DNA of 33,333 nucleotides from Hyphomicrobiales bacterium (GCA_017305555.1 JAFKKM010000058.1:1-33333), one strand, 5' to 3'. Shown: positions 1-11,356, counted from the stretch's first letter. Numbers and translations are program-made. The notes: generated by a model from the letters alone, not told the origin.

Positions 1-43
1 AGCGGGGAGAGGGAGTAGGCCCGACGGTGGAATTGAGGACATC

Positions 44-841
44 ATGACACAACTGATGCAAGGCAAGCGCGGTCTCATCATGGGAGTCGCGAATGATCAC
101 TCGATCGCGTGGGGCATCGCCAGGACGCTTCACGCTCACGGCGCCGAACTCGCTTTCACCTATCAGGGCGACGCGCTCGGCAAGCGCGTGGCGCCGCTGG
201 CGCAATCGCTCAACGCCGACCTCATCCTGCCGTGCGATGTCGAAGACATCGCCAGCGTCGATGCGGTGTTCGCGGCGCTCAAGGAGAAATGGGGTACGAT
301 CGATTTCATCGTCCACGCCATCGGCTTCTCCGACAAGAACGAGCTGAAGGGCCGTTACGCCGACACCACGCGCGCCAACTTCTCGCGCACCATGGTGATC
401 TCGTGCTTCTCCTTCACCGAAGTCGCCAAGCGCGCGGCGGCGATGATGCCGAACGGCGGCTCGATCGTCACGCTGACCTTCGGCGGCTCGACTCGCGTGA
501 TGCCGAATTACAATGTCATGGGCGTAGCGAAGGCGGCGCTGGAAGCTTCGGTGCGTTACCTCGCGAGCGACTTCGGCCGCAGCGGCATTCGCGTCAACGC
601 GATTTCGGCAGGCCCGGTGCGCACGCTGGCGGGTTCAGGCATCGGCGACGCGCGCGCGATGTTCGCGTTTCAGCAGAAGCATTCGCCGCTCGGCCGCGGC
701 GTGACGCTGGACGAACTCGGCGGCTCCGCGCTGTATTTTCTTTCGGACCTTTCCGGCGGCGTCACCGGTGAAGTGCACTTCGTCGATTCCGGCTACAACG
801 TCATCTCGATGCCGCACCCGGACGAGTTGAAGGGCGAGTAG
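44..841 (+). CDS. fabI: Enoyl-[acyl-carrier-protein] reductase (NADH), FabI type
   Basis: Catalyses the last reduction of each fatty-acid elongation cycle (trans-2-enoyl-ACP to acyl-ACP) in the cytoplasm. The 265-residue protein is full length for FabI. It is a short-chain dehydrogenase fold: the nucleotide-binding stretch GVANDHSIAWGIA is near residues 14-26, and the catalytic Y-x6-K is Y156 and K163 within PNYNVMGVAK, in the same numbering as E. coli FabI. The upstream Tyr146 of E. coli FabI is Phe here (LTFGGS). GAGG sits five bases before the ATG, which fixes the start. In alphaproteobacteria fabI often follows fabA-fabB; the 43 bases upstream are too few to test that. A palindromic repeat follows and separates it from the convergent gst. 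Other short-chain dehydrogenases are unlikely given the FabI-specific motif. Confidence 0.95.
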   Translation: MTQLMQGKRGLIMGVANDHSIAWGIARTLHAHGAELAFTYQGDALGKRVAPLAQSLNADLILPCDVEDIASVDAVFAALKEKWGTIDFIVHAIGFSDKNELKGRYADTTRANFSRTMVISCFSFTEVAKRAAAMMPNGGSIVTLTFGGSTRVMPNYNVMGVAKAALEASVRYLASDFGRSGIRVNAISAGPVRTLAGSGIGDARAMFAFQQKHSPLGRGVTLDELGGSALYFLSDLSGGVTGEVHFVDSGYNVISMPHPDELKGE

Positions 842-854
842 ATCAACTCGCATG

Positions 855-991
855 GTCGTCCCCGCGCAGGCGGGGACCCATAACCCCAGTGCAAACCGTC
901 GTCTGATGAAGGAGTAAAAACTCCTCTGCGATGACCTCTGAGGAAACCGATCAAGACAGGGCGTATGGGTCCCCGCCTGCGCGGGGACGAC
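855..991. repeat. Palindromic intergenic repeat, family A, copy 1
   Basis: The 28-nt arms at 855-882 and 964-991 are exact reverse complements (outer part GTCGTCCCCGCGCAGG). Each arm also holds a small hairpin of its own (CCCCGC..GCGGGG). The centre is about 80 nt without an ORF. It lies between the 3' ends of the convergent fabI and gst genes. Three more copies occur in this window. It resembles the non-autonomous REP/MITE-like repeats common in Bradyrhizobium-group genomes. A role as a bidirectional terminator is inference. Confidence 0.9.
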
Positions 992-1000
992 TACAGTTTG

Positions 1001-1597
1001 TTATCCCGCCGCGATTTTCTCGGCGCGCTGGAACGCGGGTCGCGCGGCGCAGAGGTCGAGATAGCGGTCGAAGGCCGGGCGGGACGGCACCATCTTGAAC
1101 AGCCGGATCGCGAAATTCATGCCGGAGCCGATCGCGATATCGGCGGCAGAAAACGTATCGCCAAGCAGCCACGGCCCCTTGTCGAGCGCCTGCTCCAAGA
1201 CATCGAACACCTGCGCGGTGCTGCCCCATGCGGCGCTCATCGGGGGAATTTCGAGCTTGGTGTAGGCCTGCAGGATGGCGGGCTCGATGCAGCTCGGTGC
1301 GAAGAACAGCCATTGCAGATATTTGCCGCGCTTTGCATCGCCAAGCGGCGGCGCCAGCTTCGCGTCGGGATAACGATCGGCGACATAGGTGCAGATCGCG
1401 GCGGATTCGGCGATGGCGACATCGCCGTCCTTCAAGGCCGGCACCTTGCCCATCGGATTGACCGCGAGAAATTCCGGCGACTTCTGCGCGCCGGTGGAAA
1501 TATCGGTCAGCACGCGCTCATAAGGTTGTCCGGTTTCCTCCAGCAGCCACAGCGTGGTGAAGGAGCGCGAGCGCGGCGACCAGTAGAGTTTCAGCAT
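1001..1597 (-). CDS. Glutathione S-transferase family protein
   Basis: A 198-residue cytosolic GST. The N-terminal thioredoxin-like domain (about 1-80) begins MLKLYWSPRS and has the glutathione-site signature NPMGKVPAL (47-55) followed by E64-S65, the usual gamma-glutamyl contact. The rest is the all-helical C-terminal domain with the conserved WLLGDTFSAADIAIGS capping segment. I chose the ATG at 1597 because GGAAGGGA precedes it. A longer reading to a TTG at 1723 only translates an intergenic repeat (CRHCERSEAIQ) and is not credible. It stands alone between two repeats, convergent with fabI. The substrate cannot be told; a detoxification or stress role is the family-level expectation. Confidence 0.88.
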   Translation of the reverse strand: MLKLYWSPRSRSFTTLWLLEETGQPYERVLTDISTGAQKSPEFLAVNPMGKVPALKDGDVAIAESAAICTYVADRYPDAKLAPPLGDAKRGKYLQWLFFAPSCIEPAILQAYTKLEIPPMSAAWGSTAQVFDVLEQALDKGPWLLGDTFSAADIAIGSGMNFAIRLFKMVPSRPAFDRYLDLCAARPAFQRAEKIAAG

Positions 1598-1619
1598 GGA
1601 CGTTCCCTTCCGATGTTTT

Positions 1620-1707
1620 GTCGTCATTGCGAGGAGCGTAGCGACGAAGCAATCCAGCTCTTGCTTCGTGGCCTTCTGGATTGCTTCGCTTCGCTCGCAA
1701 TGACGAC
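1620..1707. repeat. Palindromic intergenic repeat, family B
   Basis: The left arm 1620-1657 begins GTCGTCATTGCGAG and ends GAAGCAATCCAG. The right arm 1676-1707 is its reverse complement with six fewer bases in the middle, so the unit can fold into one long hairpin. It lies between the gst start and the pnp terminator. The core (ATTGCGAGC..GAAGCAATCC) is a widespread bacterial intergenic repeat that I recognise from many proteobacterial genomes. It is translated in some naive ORF calls but is not coding. Confidence 0.85.
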
Positions 1708-1735
1708 ATAGATAGCCCGGCAAATCTACTCAAAC

Positions 1736-1760
1736 AAAAAGGGCGGCCGCGAGGCCGCCC
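1736..1760 (-). terminator. Rho-independent terminator after pnp
   Basis: On the minus strand an 8-bp perfect GC stem (GGGCGGCC/GGCCGCCC, at 1753-1760 and 1741-1748, loop 1749-1752) is followed by five T residues. It lies 28 bases beyond the pnp stop codon and ends the rimP-to-pnp gene block. Confidence 0.92.
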
Positions 1761-1787
1761 TTCGTTATTCCATAAGACCGTTGGCGC

Positions 1788-3941
<2,154 letters not shown>

Positions 3942-4334
3942 GGTGATTTTCTTTCATGGGTTCTTCGGCCGGCTGGGAGCCTCAAAGCACGAAAGCCATG
4001 CGCAAGACGGCGGGACGCTGTCCGCGGCGGCACGCTGCATCGTGCAGCATGTCCGCGAAACCAGCGTCCGGCGATCCTGCCATGGCTTTGGTATCTTGAA
4101 TGGCGTCCATCCTTCCGATGGTGCGGGCGAAGTGATCGTCCTGCGATCACAGCCATTGGCCCGCGCGACGGGCGCCTCGCCCGTCATTGCCCAGCCGCCG
4201 GATTGCTGCTGGGTTCGGCATGTGGATGCCTGAGAGCATCCACATCAAGTGATGCGCGTCCCCGATCTCTGATTGCGAAGCAAAACGAGGGAAGGGACCG
4301 CGCCAAGTGCGCGCGTCAACCGCGCGATCTCCGC
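3942..4334 (-). promoter_or_regulatory. Structured rpsO-pnp intergenic region, probable pnp leader
   Basis: This 393-bp gap has no credible gene. On the minus strand it holds a series of hairpins: 4220-4243 (9-bp arms around TGTGGATGC), 4169-4187 (GACGGGCG arms), 4132-4150 (GTGATCG arms), and an extended stem-loop at 4013-4069. None has a T-run, so they are not intrinsic terminators. The arrangement resembles the E. coli rpsO-pnp region, where a terminator, a promoter and an RNase III hairpin control pnp. I could not identify a confident promoter. Confidence 0.55.
4013..4069 (-). promoter_or_regulatory. pnp: Extended stem-loop in pnp leader, candidate RNase III/PNPase control site
   Basis: The outer arms GGACGCTG (4013-4020) and CAGCGTCC (4062-4069) pair perfectly. 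Inside lie a second imperfect helix (TCCGCGG with CCGCGAA) and a 6-bp apical helix (GCTGCA/TGCAGC). It ends 72 bases upstream of the pnp start codon. Size and place fit the leader hairpin that RNase III cuts in E. coli pnp mRNA, but processing here is inference. Confidence 0.45.
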
Positions 4335-4604
4335 TCAGCGACGGATGTTGTGCTTCTCGAGCATCGCCTTGTAACGCGCCTCGTCCTTCTTCTTGACGTA
4401 GTCGAGGAGCGAGCGGCGGGTGGAGACGAGCTTCAGCAGACCGCGGCGCGAATGGTTGTCCTTGCCGTGGGTCTTGAAGTGCTCGGTGAGGTTGGCAATG
4501 CGTTCCGACAGGATCGCAACCTGCACCTCTGGCGAACCGGTATCGCCGGCCTTGTTGGCATTGGTCTTGATGACTTCCGCTTTGCGTTCGGCGGTAATCG
4601 ACAT
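4335..4604 (-). CDS. rpsO: 30S ribosomal protein S15
   Basis: An 89-residue primary 16S rRNA-binding protein of the 30S platform, full length for S15. The signature runs through [34 protein letters not shown], with the conserved HxxDHHSRRGL-type rRNA contact seen as [11 protein letters not shown]. The ATG at 4604 follows the truB stop by two bases. The ribosome-binding GAAAGAG lies within the last codons of truB, so translation is probably coupled. A longer reading upstream overlaps truB in another frame and is rejected. Confidence 0.97.
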   Translation of the reverse strand: MSITAERKAEVIKTNANKAGDTGSPEVQVAILSERIANLTEHFKTHGKDNHSRRGLLKLVSTRRSLLDYVKKKDEARYKAMLEKHNIRR

Positions 4605-4606
4605 CG

Positions 4607-5716
4607 TCAAACTCTTTCGTTGTTGTTGCGACCGGCGCTGGCAGTCAGCCCGGACAGGTTGAAGACACGCTTGGGGATGAGTTCGCCATTGCCCAGCTCG
4701 GCGAGGGCCAAAAGCCGGCCTGCCACTGTGACATAGACTGTGCCGCTGCAATTGGGCGCATCCCGTCCGCGCAACAAAACGGCTTGGCCCCGATGGAGCC
4801 TTGCCGCATCCGCCCGCGTGACGGCCAGTGCCGGGATGTCGTCCAGCGCGGTCTCAACGGGCAGTAGCGCGTCGGCGAGGCTACCCTCGCCAGACGCGGC
4901 TCTATCGCACAAAGCCTCCAATTCCGCCAGCGGAATCATGTCCTGCTCGTCGAACGGGCCGACCAGGGTGCGGCGCAGCGCGCTGATATGGCCGTAGCAG
5001 CCGAGCAGGCGGCCGATGTCGCGGGCCAGGGCCCGCACATAAGTGCCCTTGCCGCATTCGGCCTCGAACACCGAATGAGAGCTATCCGGTTGTTCGACAA
5101 GGACTAATTCGTGAATTTCGACCGGGCGGGGCTTCAGCTCCACCACCTCGCCGTCGCGTGCGAGATCGTAGGCGCGCTCGCCCTGCACCTTGATCGCTGA
5201 ATATTGCGGCGGGATCTGCTCGATGACGCCGGTGAAGCGCGGCAGCAGCGCCTGGATGGCATCCGGGGTGGGACGAGCGTCGCTGGTGTGTGTCACGCGA
5301 CCCTCGGTGTCGTCGGTGTCGCGTTCCTCGCCCCAGGTTACCGTGAAGCGGTAGCGCTTGCGGCCGTCCATCACGAAGGGGACCGTCTTGGTGGCCTCGC
5401 CGAGGGCAACCGGCAAGCCGCCGGAGGCTAGCGGATCGAGGGTGCCGGCATGGCCGGCACGCTTGGCGTTGAACAGGCGCTTGATCACCGCGACCGCTTG
5501 CGTCGAGGTCATGCCGATCGGCTTATCCAGTACGATCCAGCCATGGACGTCGCGGCGGTTGCGTTTCTGCTGGCCGCCCTGTCGCTGCGGCTTGTCGGCG
5601 CGCGGATCGTTGGTGGCGCGCATCCGCTCCGGCGAGGGGCCGAAATTATTATCGGCGCCCTGATGAAAATCAGCGTTATTGGCGGCGACGGCGTCGTTTG
5701 GCGAGGTCACTGTCAT
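4607..5716 (-). CDS. truB: tRNA pseudouridine(55) synthase
   Basis: Converts U55 to pseudouridine in the T-loop of tRNAs. The catalytic aspartate is D94 in [14 protein letters not shown]. The core begins near residue 58 ([16 protein letters not shown]), and a C-terminal PUA-like segment occupies roughly 300-350. The start ATG overlaps the rbfA stop (ATGA, 5713-5716), a coupled arrangement. The first 54 residues are Asn/Asp/Gln/Arg-rich, look disordered and are absent from the usual TruB core. An internal start at Met32 would remove half of this, but the ATGA overlap favours the long form. Confidence 0.95.
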   Translation of the reverse strand: MTVTSPNDAVAANNADFHQGADNNFGPSPERMRATNDPRADKPQRQGGQQKRNRRDVHGWIVLDKPIGMTSTQAVAVIKRLFNAKRAGHAGTLDPLASGGLPVALGEATKTVPFVMDGRKRYRFTVTWGEERDTDDTEGRVTHTSDARPTPDAIQALLPRFTGVIEQIPPQYSAIKVQGERAYDLARDGEVVELKPRPVEIHELVLVEQPDSSHSVFEAECGKGTYVRALARDIGRLLGCYGHISALRRTLVGPFDEQDMIPLAELEALCDRAASGEGSLADALLPVETALDDIPALAVTRADAARLHRGQAVLLRGRDAPNCSGTVYVTVAGRLLALAELGNGELIPKRVFNLSGLTASAGRNNNERV

Positions 5717-6129
5717 TCACTTTCGTTCGAATCGGATTTGAGGTCGCGCTGTACCGCGGGTGTTCGCAATAACTTCTCGATCCGTTCCGCTTCGTCGAAT
5801 CGATCATCAACGCGGAAGCGAAGATCAGGCGCAAATTTTAAGTTAACGCGCCGCGCCACCTCGCCGCGCAGAAACTTCTTGTTGCGGTCGAATGCGGCGA
5901 TCACCGCGTCCATGTCGTTGCCGCCGAGCGGCATCACATAGACGGTCGCGAGCTTGAGGTCCGGCGACATCCGCACTTCGGGGATGGTGACGATGTGACT
6001 TTCGAGATCGGGATCATGCACGTCGCCATGCGCGAGAATCTCGGCGATGGCGTGACGCACGGTTTCTCCGACGCGCAACTGGCGTTGCGATCCGCCGGGA
6101 TGTTTTGCGGGTTGATGATGGCGAGCCAT
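5713..6129 (-). CDS. rbfA: Ribosome-binding factor A
   Basis: Binds the free 30S subunit and helps the final maturation of the 16S rRNA 5' end. The 138-residue form starts [22 protein letters not shown] and covers a single type-II KH-like fold ([14 protein letters not shown] ... [30 protein letters not shown]). AAGGA sits seven bases before the ATG at 6129. The longer ORF adds [16 protein letters not shown], which is the translation of the intergenic repeat upstream and should not be annotated. The stop overlaps the truB start. Confidence 0.93.
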   Translation of the reverse strand: MARHHQPAKHPGGSQRQLRVGETVRHAIAEILAHGDVHDPDLESHIVTIPEVRMSPDLKLATVYVMPLGGNDMDAVIAAFDRNKKFLRGEVARRVNLKFAPDLRFRVDDRFDEAERIEKLLRTPAVQRDLKSDSNESE

Positions 6130-6150
6130 AGTTGTCCTTGGAAAAACACT

Positions 6151-6266
6151 CGTCATGGCCGGACTTGTTCCGGCCATCCACGTTCTTCTCGTTATCGAAT
6201 TTGGAAGACGTGGATGCCCGGCGCGTTGTGCGAAGACGCGCTTCGCGCTTTCGGCCGGGCAGGACG
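6151..6266. repeat. Intergenic double-hairpin repeat, family C, between infB and rbfA
   Basis: The left half has a hairpin GGCCGGA/TCCGGCC (6157-6163 and 6169-6175) inside GTCATGGCCGGACTTG. The right half has an outer stem GCCCGG/CCGGGC (6216-6221 and 6255-6260) enclosing further pairing. The motif halves GTCATGGCCGG and CGTGGATGCCCGG are frequent intergenic repeats in Bradyrhizobium-type genomes (established impression, not searched here). It sits inside the operon just downstream of the infB stop. Confidence 0.75.
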
Positions 6267-6306
6267 TCTCACTTCAGTTCGTCCGACGCTCTTGTGAGAT
6301 TTGGAC

Positions 6307-8937
6307 TCACAGCGAACGCTGGATCGTCTCCACGCGATAGCACTCGATGACGTCGCCGACGCGCATGTCGTGATAGCTTTCGAAGGCCATGCCGCACTCT
6401 TGTCCGGACTGGACTTCCTTCACTTCGTCCTTGAACCGCTTCAGGGTCGAGAGCTTGCCTTCGTGCACCACGACGTTGTCGCGGATCAGGCGCACGTTGG
6501 CGCCGCGTTCCACGGTGCCGTCGGTGACGCGGCAGCCGGCGACCTTGCCGACCTTGGAGATGTTGAACACCTCCAGGATCTGCGCGTTGCCGAGCATGGT
6601 TTCGCGCAAGGTCGGCGCAAGCAGGCCGCTCATCGCCTTCTTCACGTCATCCACGAGGTCGTAGATGATGTTGTAGTAGCGGATCTCGATGCCGTTGCGC
6701 TTGGCGAGCGCGGCGGCTTCCTTGTTGGCGCGCACCGAGAAGCCGATGATCGCGGCGTGGAAGCCTTCGGCCAGCGTCACGTCGGACTCTGAGATGCCGC
6801 CGACACCCGCGTGAAGAATGCGCGCGGCGACTTCGTCGGTGCCGAGTTTTTCCAGCGAGCCGAGGATCGCTTCCAGCGAGCCCTGCACGTCGGCCTTGAT
6901 GACCAGCGGGAATTCCTTGCGGCCCGTGGTCTTGAGCTGCGACATCATCTGCTCGAGCGAGCCGCGCATACCGGAGATGCTGGCGGCGGCATTCTCGCGC
7001 TTCTGATGCGAGCGGTAGCTCGTGACCTGACGGGCGCGGGCTTCGTTCTCGACCACGGCGAGACGGTCGCCGGCTTCCGGCGGGCCGTTGAAGCCGAGCA
7101 CTTCCACCGGCACCGAAGGACCGGCTTCCTCGATGGTTTCGCCCTGGTCGGAAATCAGCGCGCGAACGCGGCCCATTTCGGCGCCGGCGACGATGATGTC
7201 GCCGACCCGCAGCGTGCCACGCTGCACCAGCACCGTCGCCACCGGACCGCGGCCGCGATCGAGCTTGGCTTCGATCACGGTGCCTTCGGCCGGGCGCTGC
7301 GAATTGGTCTTGAGGTCGAGCAGTTCGGCCTGCAACGAGATCATCTCGAGCAGCTTGTCGAGATTGGTCTTGTTCTTGGCGGATACCTCGACATCGACGA
7401 CGTCGCCGCCGAAGGATTCCACCTGCACGTCATGTTGCAGCAGTTCGGTGCGCACGCGCTCGGGCTTGGCGTCCGGCTTGTCGATCTTGTTGATCGCCAC
7501 GATCATCGGCACCTTGGCCGCCTTGGCGTGGTTGATCGCTTCAATGGTCTGCGGCATCACGCCGTCGTCCGCCGCCACCACCAGGATGACGATGTCGGTG
7601 ACCTTGGCGCCGCGCGCGCGCATCGCGGTAAACGCGGCGTGGCCCGGCGTGTCGATGAAGGTGATCTTCTGACCACCCGGCGAGGCGACCTGATAGGCGC
7701 CGATGTGCTGGGTGATGCCGCCGGCTTCGCCGGAGACCACGTTGGCGTGGCGCAGTGCGTCGAGCAGCGAAGTCTTGCCGTGGTCGACGTGGCCCATCAC
7801 GGTGACGACCGGCGAACGCGGCTCGGTGTCGGTCGAATCGTCGACGACATCGAACAGGCCTTCCTCGACGTCCGCGGCGGCAACGCGCTTGACGGTGTGG
7901 CCGAGTTCTTCCGCGATCAGCTGCGCGGTGTCGGCGTCGATCACGTCGGTGATCTTGTGCATCGCGCCCTGCTTCATCAGCATCCGGATGACGTCCACCG
8001 CGCGCTCCGACATGCGGTTCGCGAGTTCCTGAATGGTGATGGCTTCAGGGATCGTGACTTCGCGAACCAGCTTTTCCTTCGGCTCGTTGGAGGAATGACC
8101 CTTGAGGCGCTGGGTGCGGCGGCGGAACGAGGCGATCGAGCGCTCGCGCACGTCGTCGGCGTTGAGTGCGGTGACGACGGTGAGGCGGCCGCGCTGCTTC
8201 TGCGGGCCGGGCTTTGCCGTCGGCTTCGGAGCGATCACGGGGCGCGCAGCGCCGCCGGGACCACGGCGCACCTGGCGCGGACCTTCATCCTCGTCGCTGC
8301 CGTCGGCTGCGACAGCGCCACCCGGACGCGCGGTCGGAATCGGCGCGCGGGCAGTGGTCGTCGTTGCGGGACGAGCGGGCGTCGCGGCAGCGGCGGGCTT
8401 TGCTTCCGCCTCGGCGCTTTTCTTGGCCTGGATTTCAGCCTTGCGTTTGGCTTCTTCTTCCAGCCGGTGCCGTTCTTCCTCGGCCTTGCGACGGGCTTCG
8501 GCGGCCTCGCGCTCCTGCTGTTCGATGTATTCGCGGCTCTTGCGGCGCTCGGCCTCGGCCTCGGCGGCGCGGCGCTCCTCTTCCTCGCGGACGCGGGCAT
8601 CGGCCAGCGCGCTGGCGCGGGCGCTGCGCTCATCTTCGGTCAGCGTGCGCAACACCACGCCGGAGCCGGCACGGCTCGGCGGCGTCGGACGCGACGGGGC
8701 GCGGGCAGGCGTTGACGCCGCCGGCTTCGCGACGGTGGGTTCGGCCTTGGCGGCGGGCTCGGCCGGCGCATCGCCGCCGATGCGGCGCTTGCCGCGCTTC
8801 TCGACCACCACCTGCTTGGTACGGCCGTGGCTGAAACTCTGGCGCACGGTGCCCTGCTCGACGCGTGGCTTCAGCGTCAAGGTCTTGGTCGGGCTGACGC
8901 TCAAAGTCTTGTCGCCAGGATTCTTCGTATCAACCAT
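6307..8937 (-). CDS. infB: Translation initiation factor IF-2
   Basis: A GTPase that delivers initiator fMet-tRNA to the 30S subunit and promotes subunit joining. It has 876 residues. A basic N-terminal IF2-associated region (about 1-55) comes first, then a long charged Glu/Arg/Ala coiled-coil-like segment (about 102-180) and a Pro/Ala/Arg linker. The conserved IF2_N domain (about 296-346) precedes the G domain with G1 GHVDHGKT (382-389), G3 DTPGH (429-433) and G4 NKID (483-486). The remaining domains II-IV end in a C-terminal fMet-tRNA binding region ([16 protein letters not shown]). Its place after the ylxR gene is standard. The N-terminal expansion is typical of alphaproteobacterial IF-2. 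Confidence 0.97.
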   Translation of the reverse strand: MVDTKNPGDKTLSVSPTKTLTLKPRVEQGTVRQSFSHGRTKQVVVEKRGKRRIGGDAPAEPAAKAEPTVAKPAASTPARAPSRPTPPSRAGSGVVLRTLTEDERSARASALADARVREEEERRAAEAEAERRKSREYIEQQEREAAEARRKAEEERHRLEEEAKRKAEIQAKKSAEAEAKPAAAATPARPATTTTARAPIPTARPGGAVAADGSDEDEGPRQVRRGPGGAARPVIAPKPTAKPGPQKQRGRLTVVTALNADDVRERSIASFRRRTQRLKGHSSNEPKEKLVREVTIPEAITIQELANRMSERAVDVIRMLMKQGAMHKITDVIDADTAQLIAEELGHTVKRVAAADVEEGLFDVVDDSTDTEPRSPVVTVMGHVDHGKTSLLDALRHANVVSGEAGGITQHIGAYQVASPGGQKITFIDTPGHAAFTAMRARGAKVTDIVILVVAADDGVMPQTIEAINHAKAAKVPMIVAINKIDKPDAKPERVRTELLQHDVQVESFGGDVVDVEVSAKNKTNLDKLLEMISLQAELLDLKTNSQRPAEGTVIEAKLDRGRGPVATVLVQRGTLRVGDIIVAGAEMGRVRALISDQGETIEEAGPSVPVEVLGFNGPPEAGDRLAVVENEARARQVTSYRSHQKRENAAASISGMRGSLEQMMSQLKTTGRKEFPLVIKADVQGSLEAILGSLEKLGTDEVAARILHAGVGGISESDVTLAEGFHAAIIGFSVRANKEAAALAKRNGIEIRYYNIIYDLVDDVKKAMSGLLAPTLRETMLGNAQILEVFNISKVGKVAGCRVTDGTVERGANVRLIRDNVVVHEGKLSTLKRFKDEVKEVQSGQECGMAFESYHDMRVGDVIECYRVETIQRSL

Positions 8938-8955
8938 ACAGCAGTCCCAATCTTC

Positions 8956-9708
8956 CTAGTCGTGTTGCGGTGCGCGGTGTCGCGCGGGTCGTGTCTGCGA
9001 ATTCGGTATCGTCTTGTCCGGTGCCGTCTTGCCGTCGGCTCCGCCGTCGTTCGCCATCCGGTATCGGACCAGGACCTGGCTTCGCGACAGGAACGTTTTG
9101 CCGGCCGGGCCAGCGAGCACGGCAGCATGTATCACATTTGAGCGGCCAAGTGCCAAATCCAATTCTGCCGAGGTAAGCGCGGAAATGACCGGAATCGGGG
9201 TCATTTCGTCATTCCCGGCAGGCATTTGCCGGTTGGCAGCCATGAGTTTGGCGTCGAGCTTGCGAATGCCGTCGTCGGCGCCGTCGCTGGCGTGCAGCAG
9301 GGCTACCGCCTGATGCCGATCCAATGCGTCCTCGACCTTGCCGAAACCAGCTACCACCAGGCCGGCCTTGGCTCCCATCGCCAACGCTTCGACAACGCTA
9401 CGCACCAGCAGGTGCTCGGTGTCGTCGGCGAGCGTTGGGGCTGCCTTGACGGCGCGCTTGAAGCCGCGGCTGAACAGCCCACGCTTGGCCGCTTCCGCCA
9501 CCGCGCCATGGGTAGCCGTGACCCAGAGGCCGCGACCGGGCAGTTTGCGTTTCAGATCCGGCACCGCCGCACCGTCGGGCGCGACGACGAAGCGGATCAG
9601 CTCATCGACCGGCCGGACCTGCCGCGTGACCACGCACATCCGTTCGGTCCCCGGCTTTGCAGTCCGGGGGCCGTGATCGGGATCGGCCGGGTCGACGTGG
9701 GCAAGCAT
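8956..9708 (-). CDS. ylxR: YlxR-domain RNA-binding protein with L7Ae-like C-terminal domain
   Basis: A 250-residue two-domain protein between nusA and infB. Residues 22-92 are a YlxR (DUF448) domain with ERMCVVTRQVRPVDELIRF and LPGRGLWV. Residues about 97-210 resemble the L7Ae/L30e fold (AGLVVAGFGKVEDAL ... VIHAAVLAGPAGKT). In Firmicutes YlxR (RnpM) binds RNase P RNA and lowers its activity. Whether the alphaproteobacterial fusion does so is unknown. The ATG at 9708, 16 bases after the nusA stop, is preceded by AAGGAG at a longish 12-base spacing. The in-frame ORF reaches 9780 inside nusA, and I regard that extension as unlikely. The tail is basic and low-complexity. Confidence 0.85.
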   Translation of the reverse strand: MLAHVDPADPDHGPRTAKPGTERMCVVTRQVRPVDELIRFVVAPDGAAVPDLKRKLPGRGLWVTATHGAVAEAAKRGLFSRGFKRAVKAAPTLADDTEHLLVRSVVEALAMGAKAGLVVAGFGKVEDALDRHQAVALLHASDGADDGIRKLDAKLMAANRQMPAGNDEMTPIPVISALTSAELDLALGRSNVIHAAVLAGPAGKTFLSRSQVLVRYRMANDGGADGKTAPDKTIPNSQTRPARHRAPQHD

Positions 9709-9724
9709 ACCGGTGACATGCTCC

Positions 9725-11353
9725 TTAAACCGCTTGGTCTTCGGTGGCGTCGGCTTCCTCGCCGCCGTCCTTGTCAACATCCTTGGCGAGGTCGGCTTCG
9801 GTGATCCAGCCGGCGGCGAGACGCGCCTGCATGATCAGGTGTTCGGCGTCCTCGCGCGACAATTCGATGCCGTCGAAGAAGCCGGGATACTTGGTTACTT
9901 CGCCGCCGTCCTTGCGCTCGGTCCAGCCCACCAGATCGTCGGTGGCGCAGCCGGCGAGATCCTCGACGGTCTTGACGTCGTTCTCGCCGAGCTTGACCAG
10001 CATCTTCGAGGTAATGCCGGGCACGTCCTTCAGCGCGTCCTCGACGCCAAGCTCCTTGCGCCGTGCCTCCAGCTCCGCTTCCAGCGTTTCGAGATATTCG
10101 CGGGCGCGGCTCTGCAATTCCTCGGCGGTCTCGTCGTCGAAGCCTTCGATGCTCGCGAGTTCGCGGACGTCGACCAGCGCCAATTCCTCGACCGAGGTAA
10201 AGCCTTCCGACGCCAGCAACTGCCCGACCACCTCATCGACGTTGAGGGCTTCCATGAACACCCGCGTCGAATTCTCGAAGTCGGCCTGGCGGCGCTCGGA
10301 TTCCTCGCTCTCGGTCAGAATGTCGATGTCCCAACCGGTGAGCTGCGAGGCGAGACGCACGTTCTGGCCGCGACGGCCGATCGCAAGCGATAGTTGGTTA
10401 TTGGTGTCCGGAACGACAACCTCGATGCGCTCGCGGTCTTCGTCGATGACCACCTTGGAGACTTCCGCCGGCGCCAAGGCGTTGACCACGAAGGTCGCGA
10501 TATCCGGCGACCACGGGATGATGTCGATCTTCTCGCCCTGCAATTCGTTCACCACCGCCTGCACGCGCGAGCCGCGCATACCGACGCAGGCGCCGACCGG
10601 ATCGACCGACGAGTCGCGCGAGATCACGCCAATTTTCGCGCGCGAACCGGGATCGCGGGCCACCGCCTTGATTTCGACGATGCCGTCATAGATTTCCGGC
10701 ACTTCCTGCGCGAACAGCTTTGCCATGAATTGCGGATGGGTGCGCGAGAGGAAAATCTGCGGGCCGCGGGTTTCGCGGCGGACGTCGAACACGAAAGCAC
10801 GGACACGATCGCCGTTGCGGAACACTTCGCGCGGCAGCATCTCGTCGCGGCGGATGATGGCTTCACCACGGCCCAGATCGACAATGACGCTGCCGTATTC
10901 GACACGCTTCACCACGCCGTTGACGATGTCGCCGATGCGGTCCTTGAATTCCTGATACTGACGGTCGCGCTCGGCCTCGCGTACCTTCTGCACGATCACC
11001 TGCTTGGCCGACTGCGCGGCGATGCGGCCGTATTCCAGCGGCGGCAGCGTGTCGGCGATGGTGTCGCCGATCTGCGCGCCGGGGTTGGCGCGCTGCGCGT
11101 CGAACAGCGAAATCTGGTTCGAGGCGTTCTCGACCTGCTCGACCACCAGCATGTGGCGGGTCAGCGACAGTTGCCCGGTCTTGGGATGAATCTCGGCATG
11201 CACGTCGGTCTCGGCGCCGTAGCGGGCGCGCGCGGCTTTGGCGATGGCGTCTTCCATCGCCTCGATGACGATGTTGCGGTCGATCGACTTTTCGCGCGCG
11301 ACCGCGTCCGCGATCTGCAAGAGTTCAAGCCGGTTGGCGCTGACGGCAGCCAT
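9725..11353 (-). CDS. nusA: Transcription termination/antitermination factor NusA
   Basis: Binds RNA polymerase and nascent RNA to modulate pausing, termination and rRNA antitermination. The 542 residues carry the N-terminal polymerase-binding domain (about 1-130), S1 domain (about 135-200), KH1 (about 230-285, [21 protein letters not shown]), KH2 (about 300-345, IGRRGQN) and C-terminal acidic helix-hairpin-helix repeats (about 365-510), followed by an acidic tail. It starts three bases after the rimP stop, so translation is probably coupled. Confidence 0.97.
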   Translation of the reverse strand: MAAVSANRLELLQIADAVAREKSIDRNIVIEAMEDAIAKAARARYGAETDVHAEIHPKTGQLSLTRHMLVVEQVENASNQISLFDAQRANPGAQIGDTIADTLPPLEYGRIAAQSAKQVIVQKVREAERDRQYQEFKDRIGDIVNGVVKRVEYGSVIVDLGRGEAIIRRDEMLPREVFRNGDRVRAFVFDVRRETRGPQIFLSRTHPQFMAKLFAQEVPEIYDGIVEIKAVARDPGSRAKIGVISRDSSVDPVGACVGMRGSRVQAVVNELQGEKIDIIPWSPDIATFVVNALAPAEVSKVVIDEDRERIEVVVPDTNNQLSLAIGRRGQNVRLASQLTGWDIDILTESEESERRQADFENSTRVFMEALNVDEVVGQLLASEGFTSVEELALVDVRELASIEGFDDETAEELQSRAREYLETLEAELEARRKELGVEDALKDVPGITSKMLVKLGENDVKTVEDLAGCATDDLVGWTERKDGGEVTKYPGFFDGIELSREDAEHLIMQARLAAGWITEADLAKDVDKDGGEEADATEDQAV

Positions 11354-11356
11354 GGT

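Noticed and set aside
4169-4187. GACGGGCG hairpin as an intrinsic terminator of rpsO
   Set aside because: No T-run follows on the minus strand; retained only as part of the structured leader.
6811-8715. 634-codon open frame antisense to infB
   Set aside because: Shadow of IF-2, whose domains are clear; antisense product has no recognisable fold.
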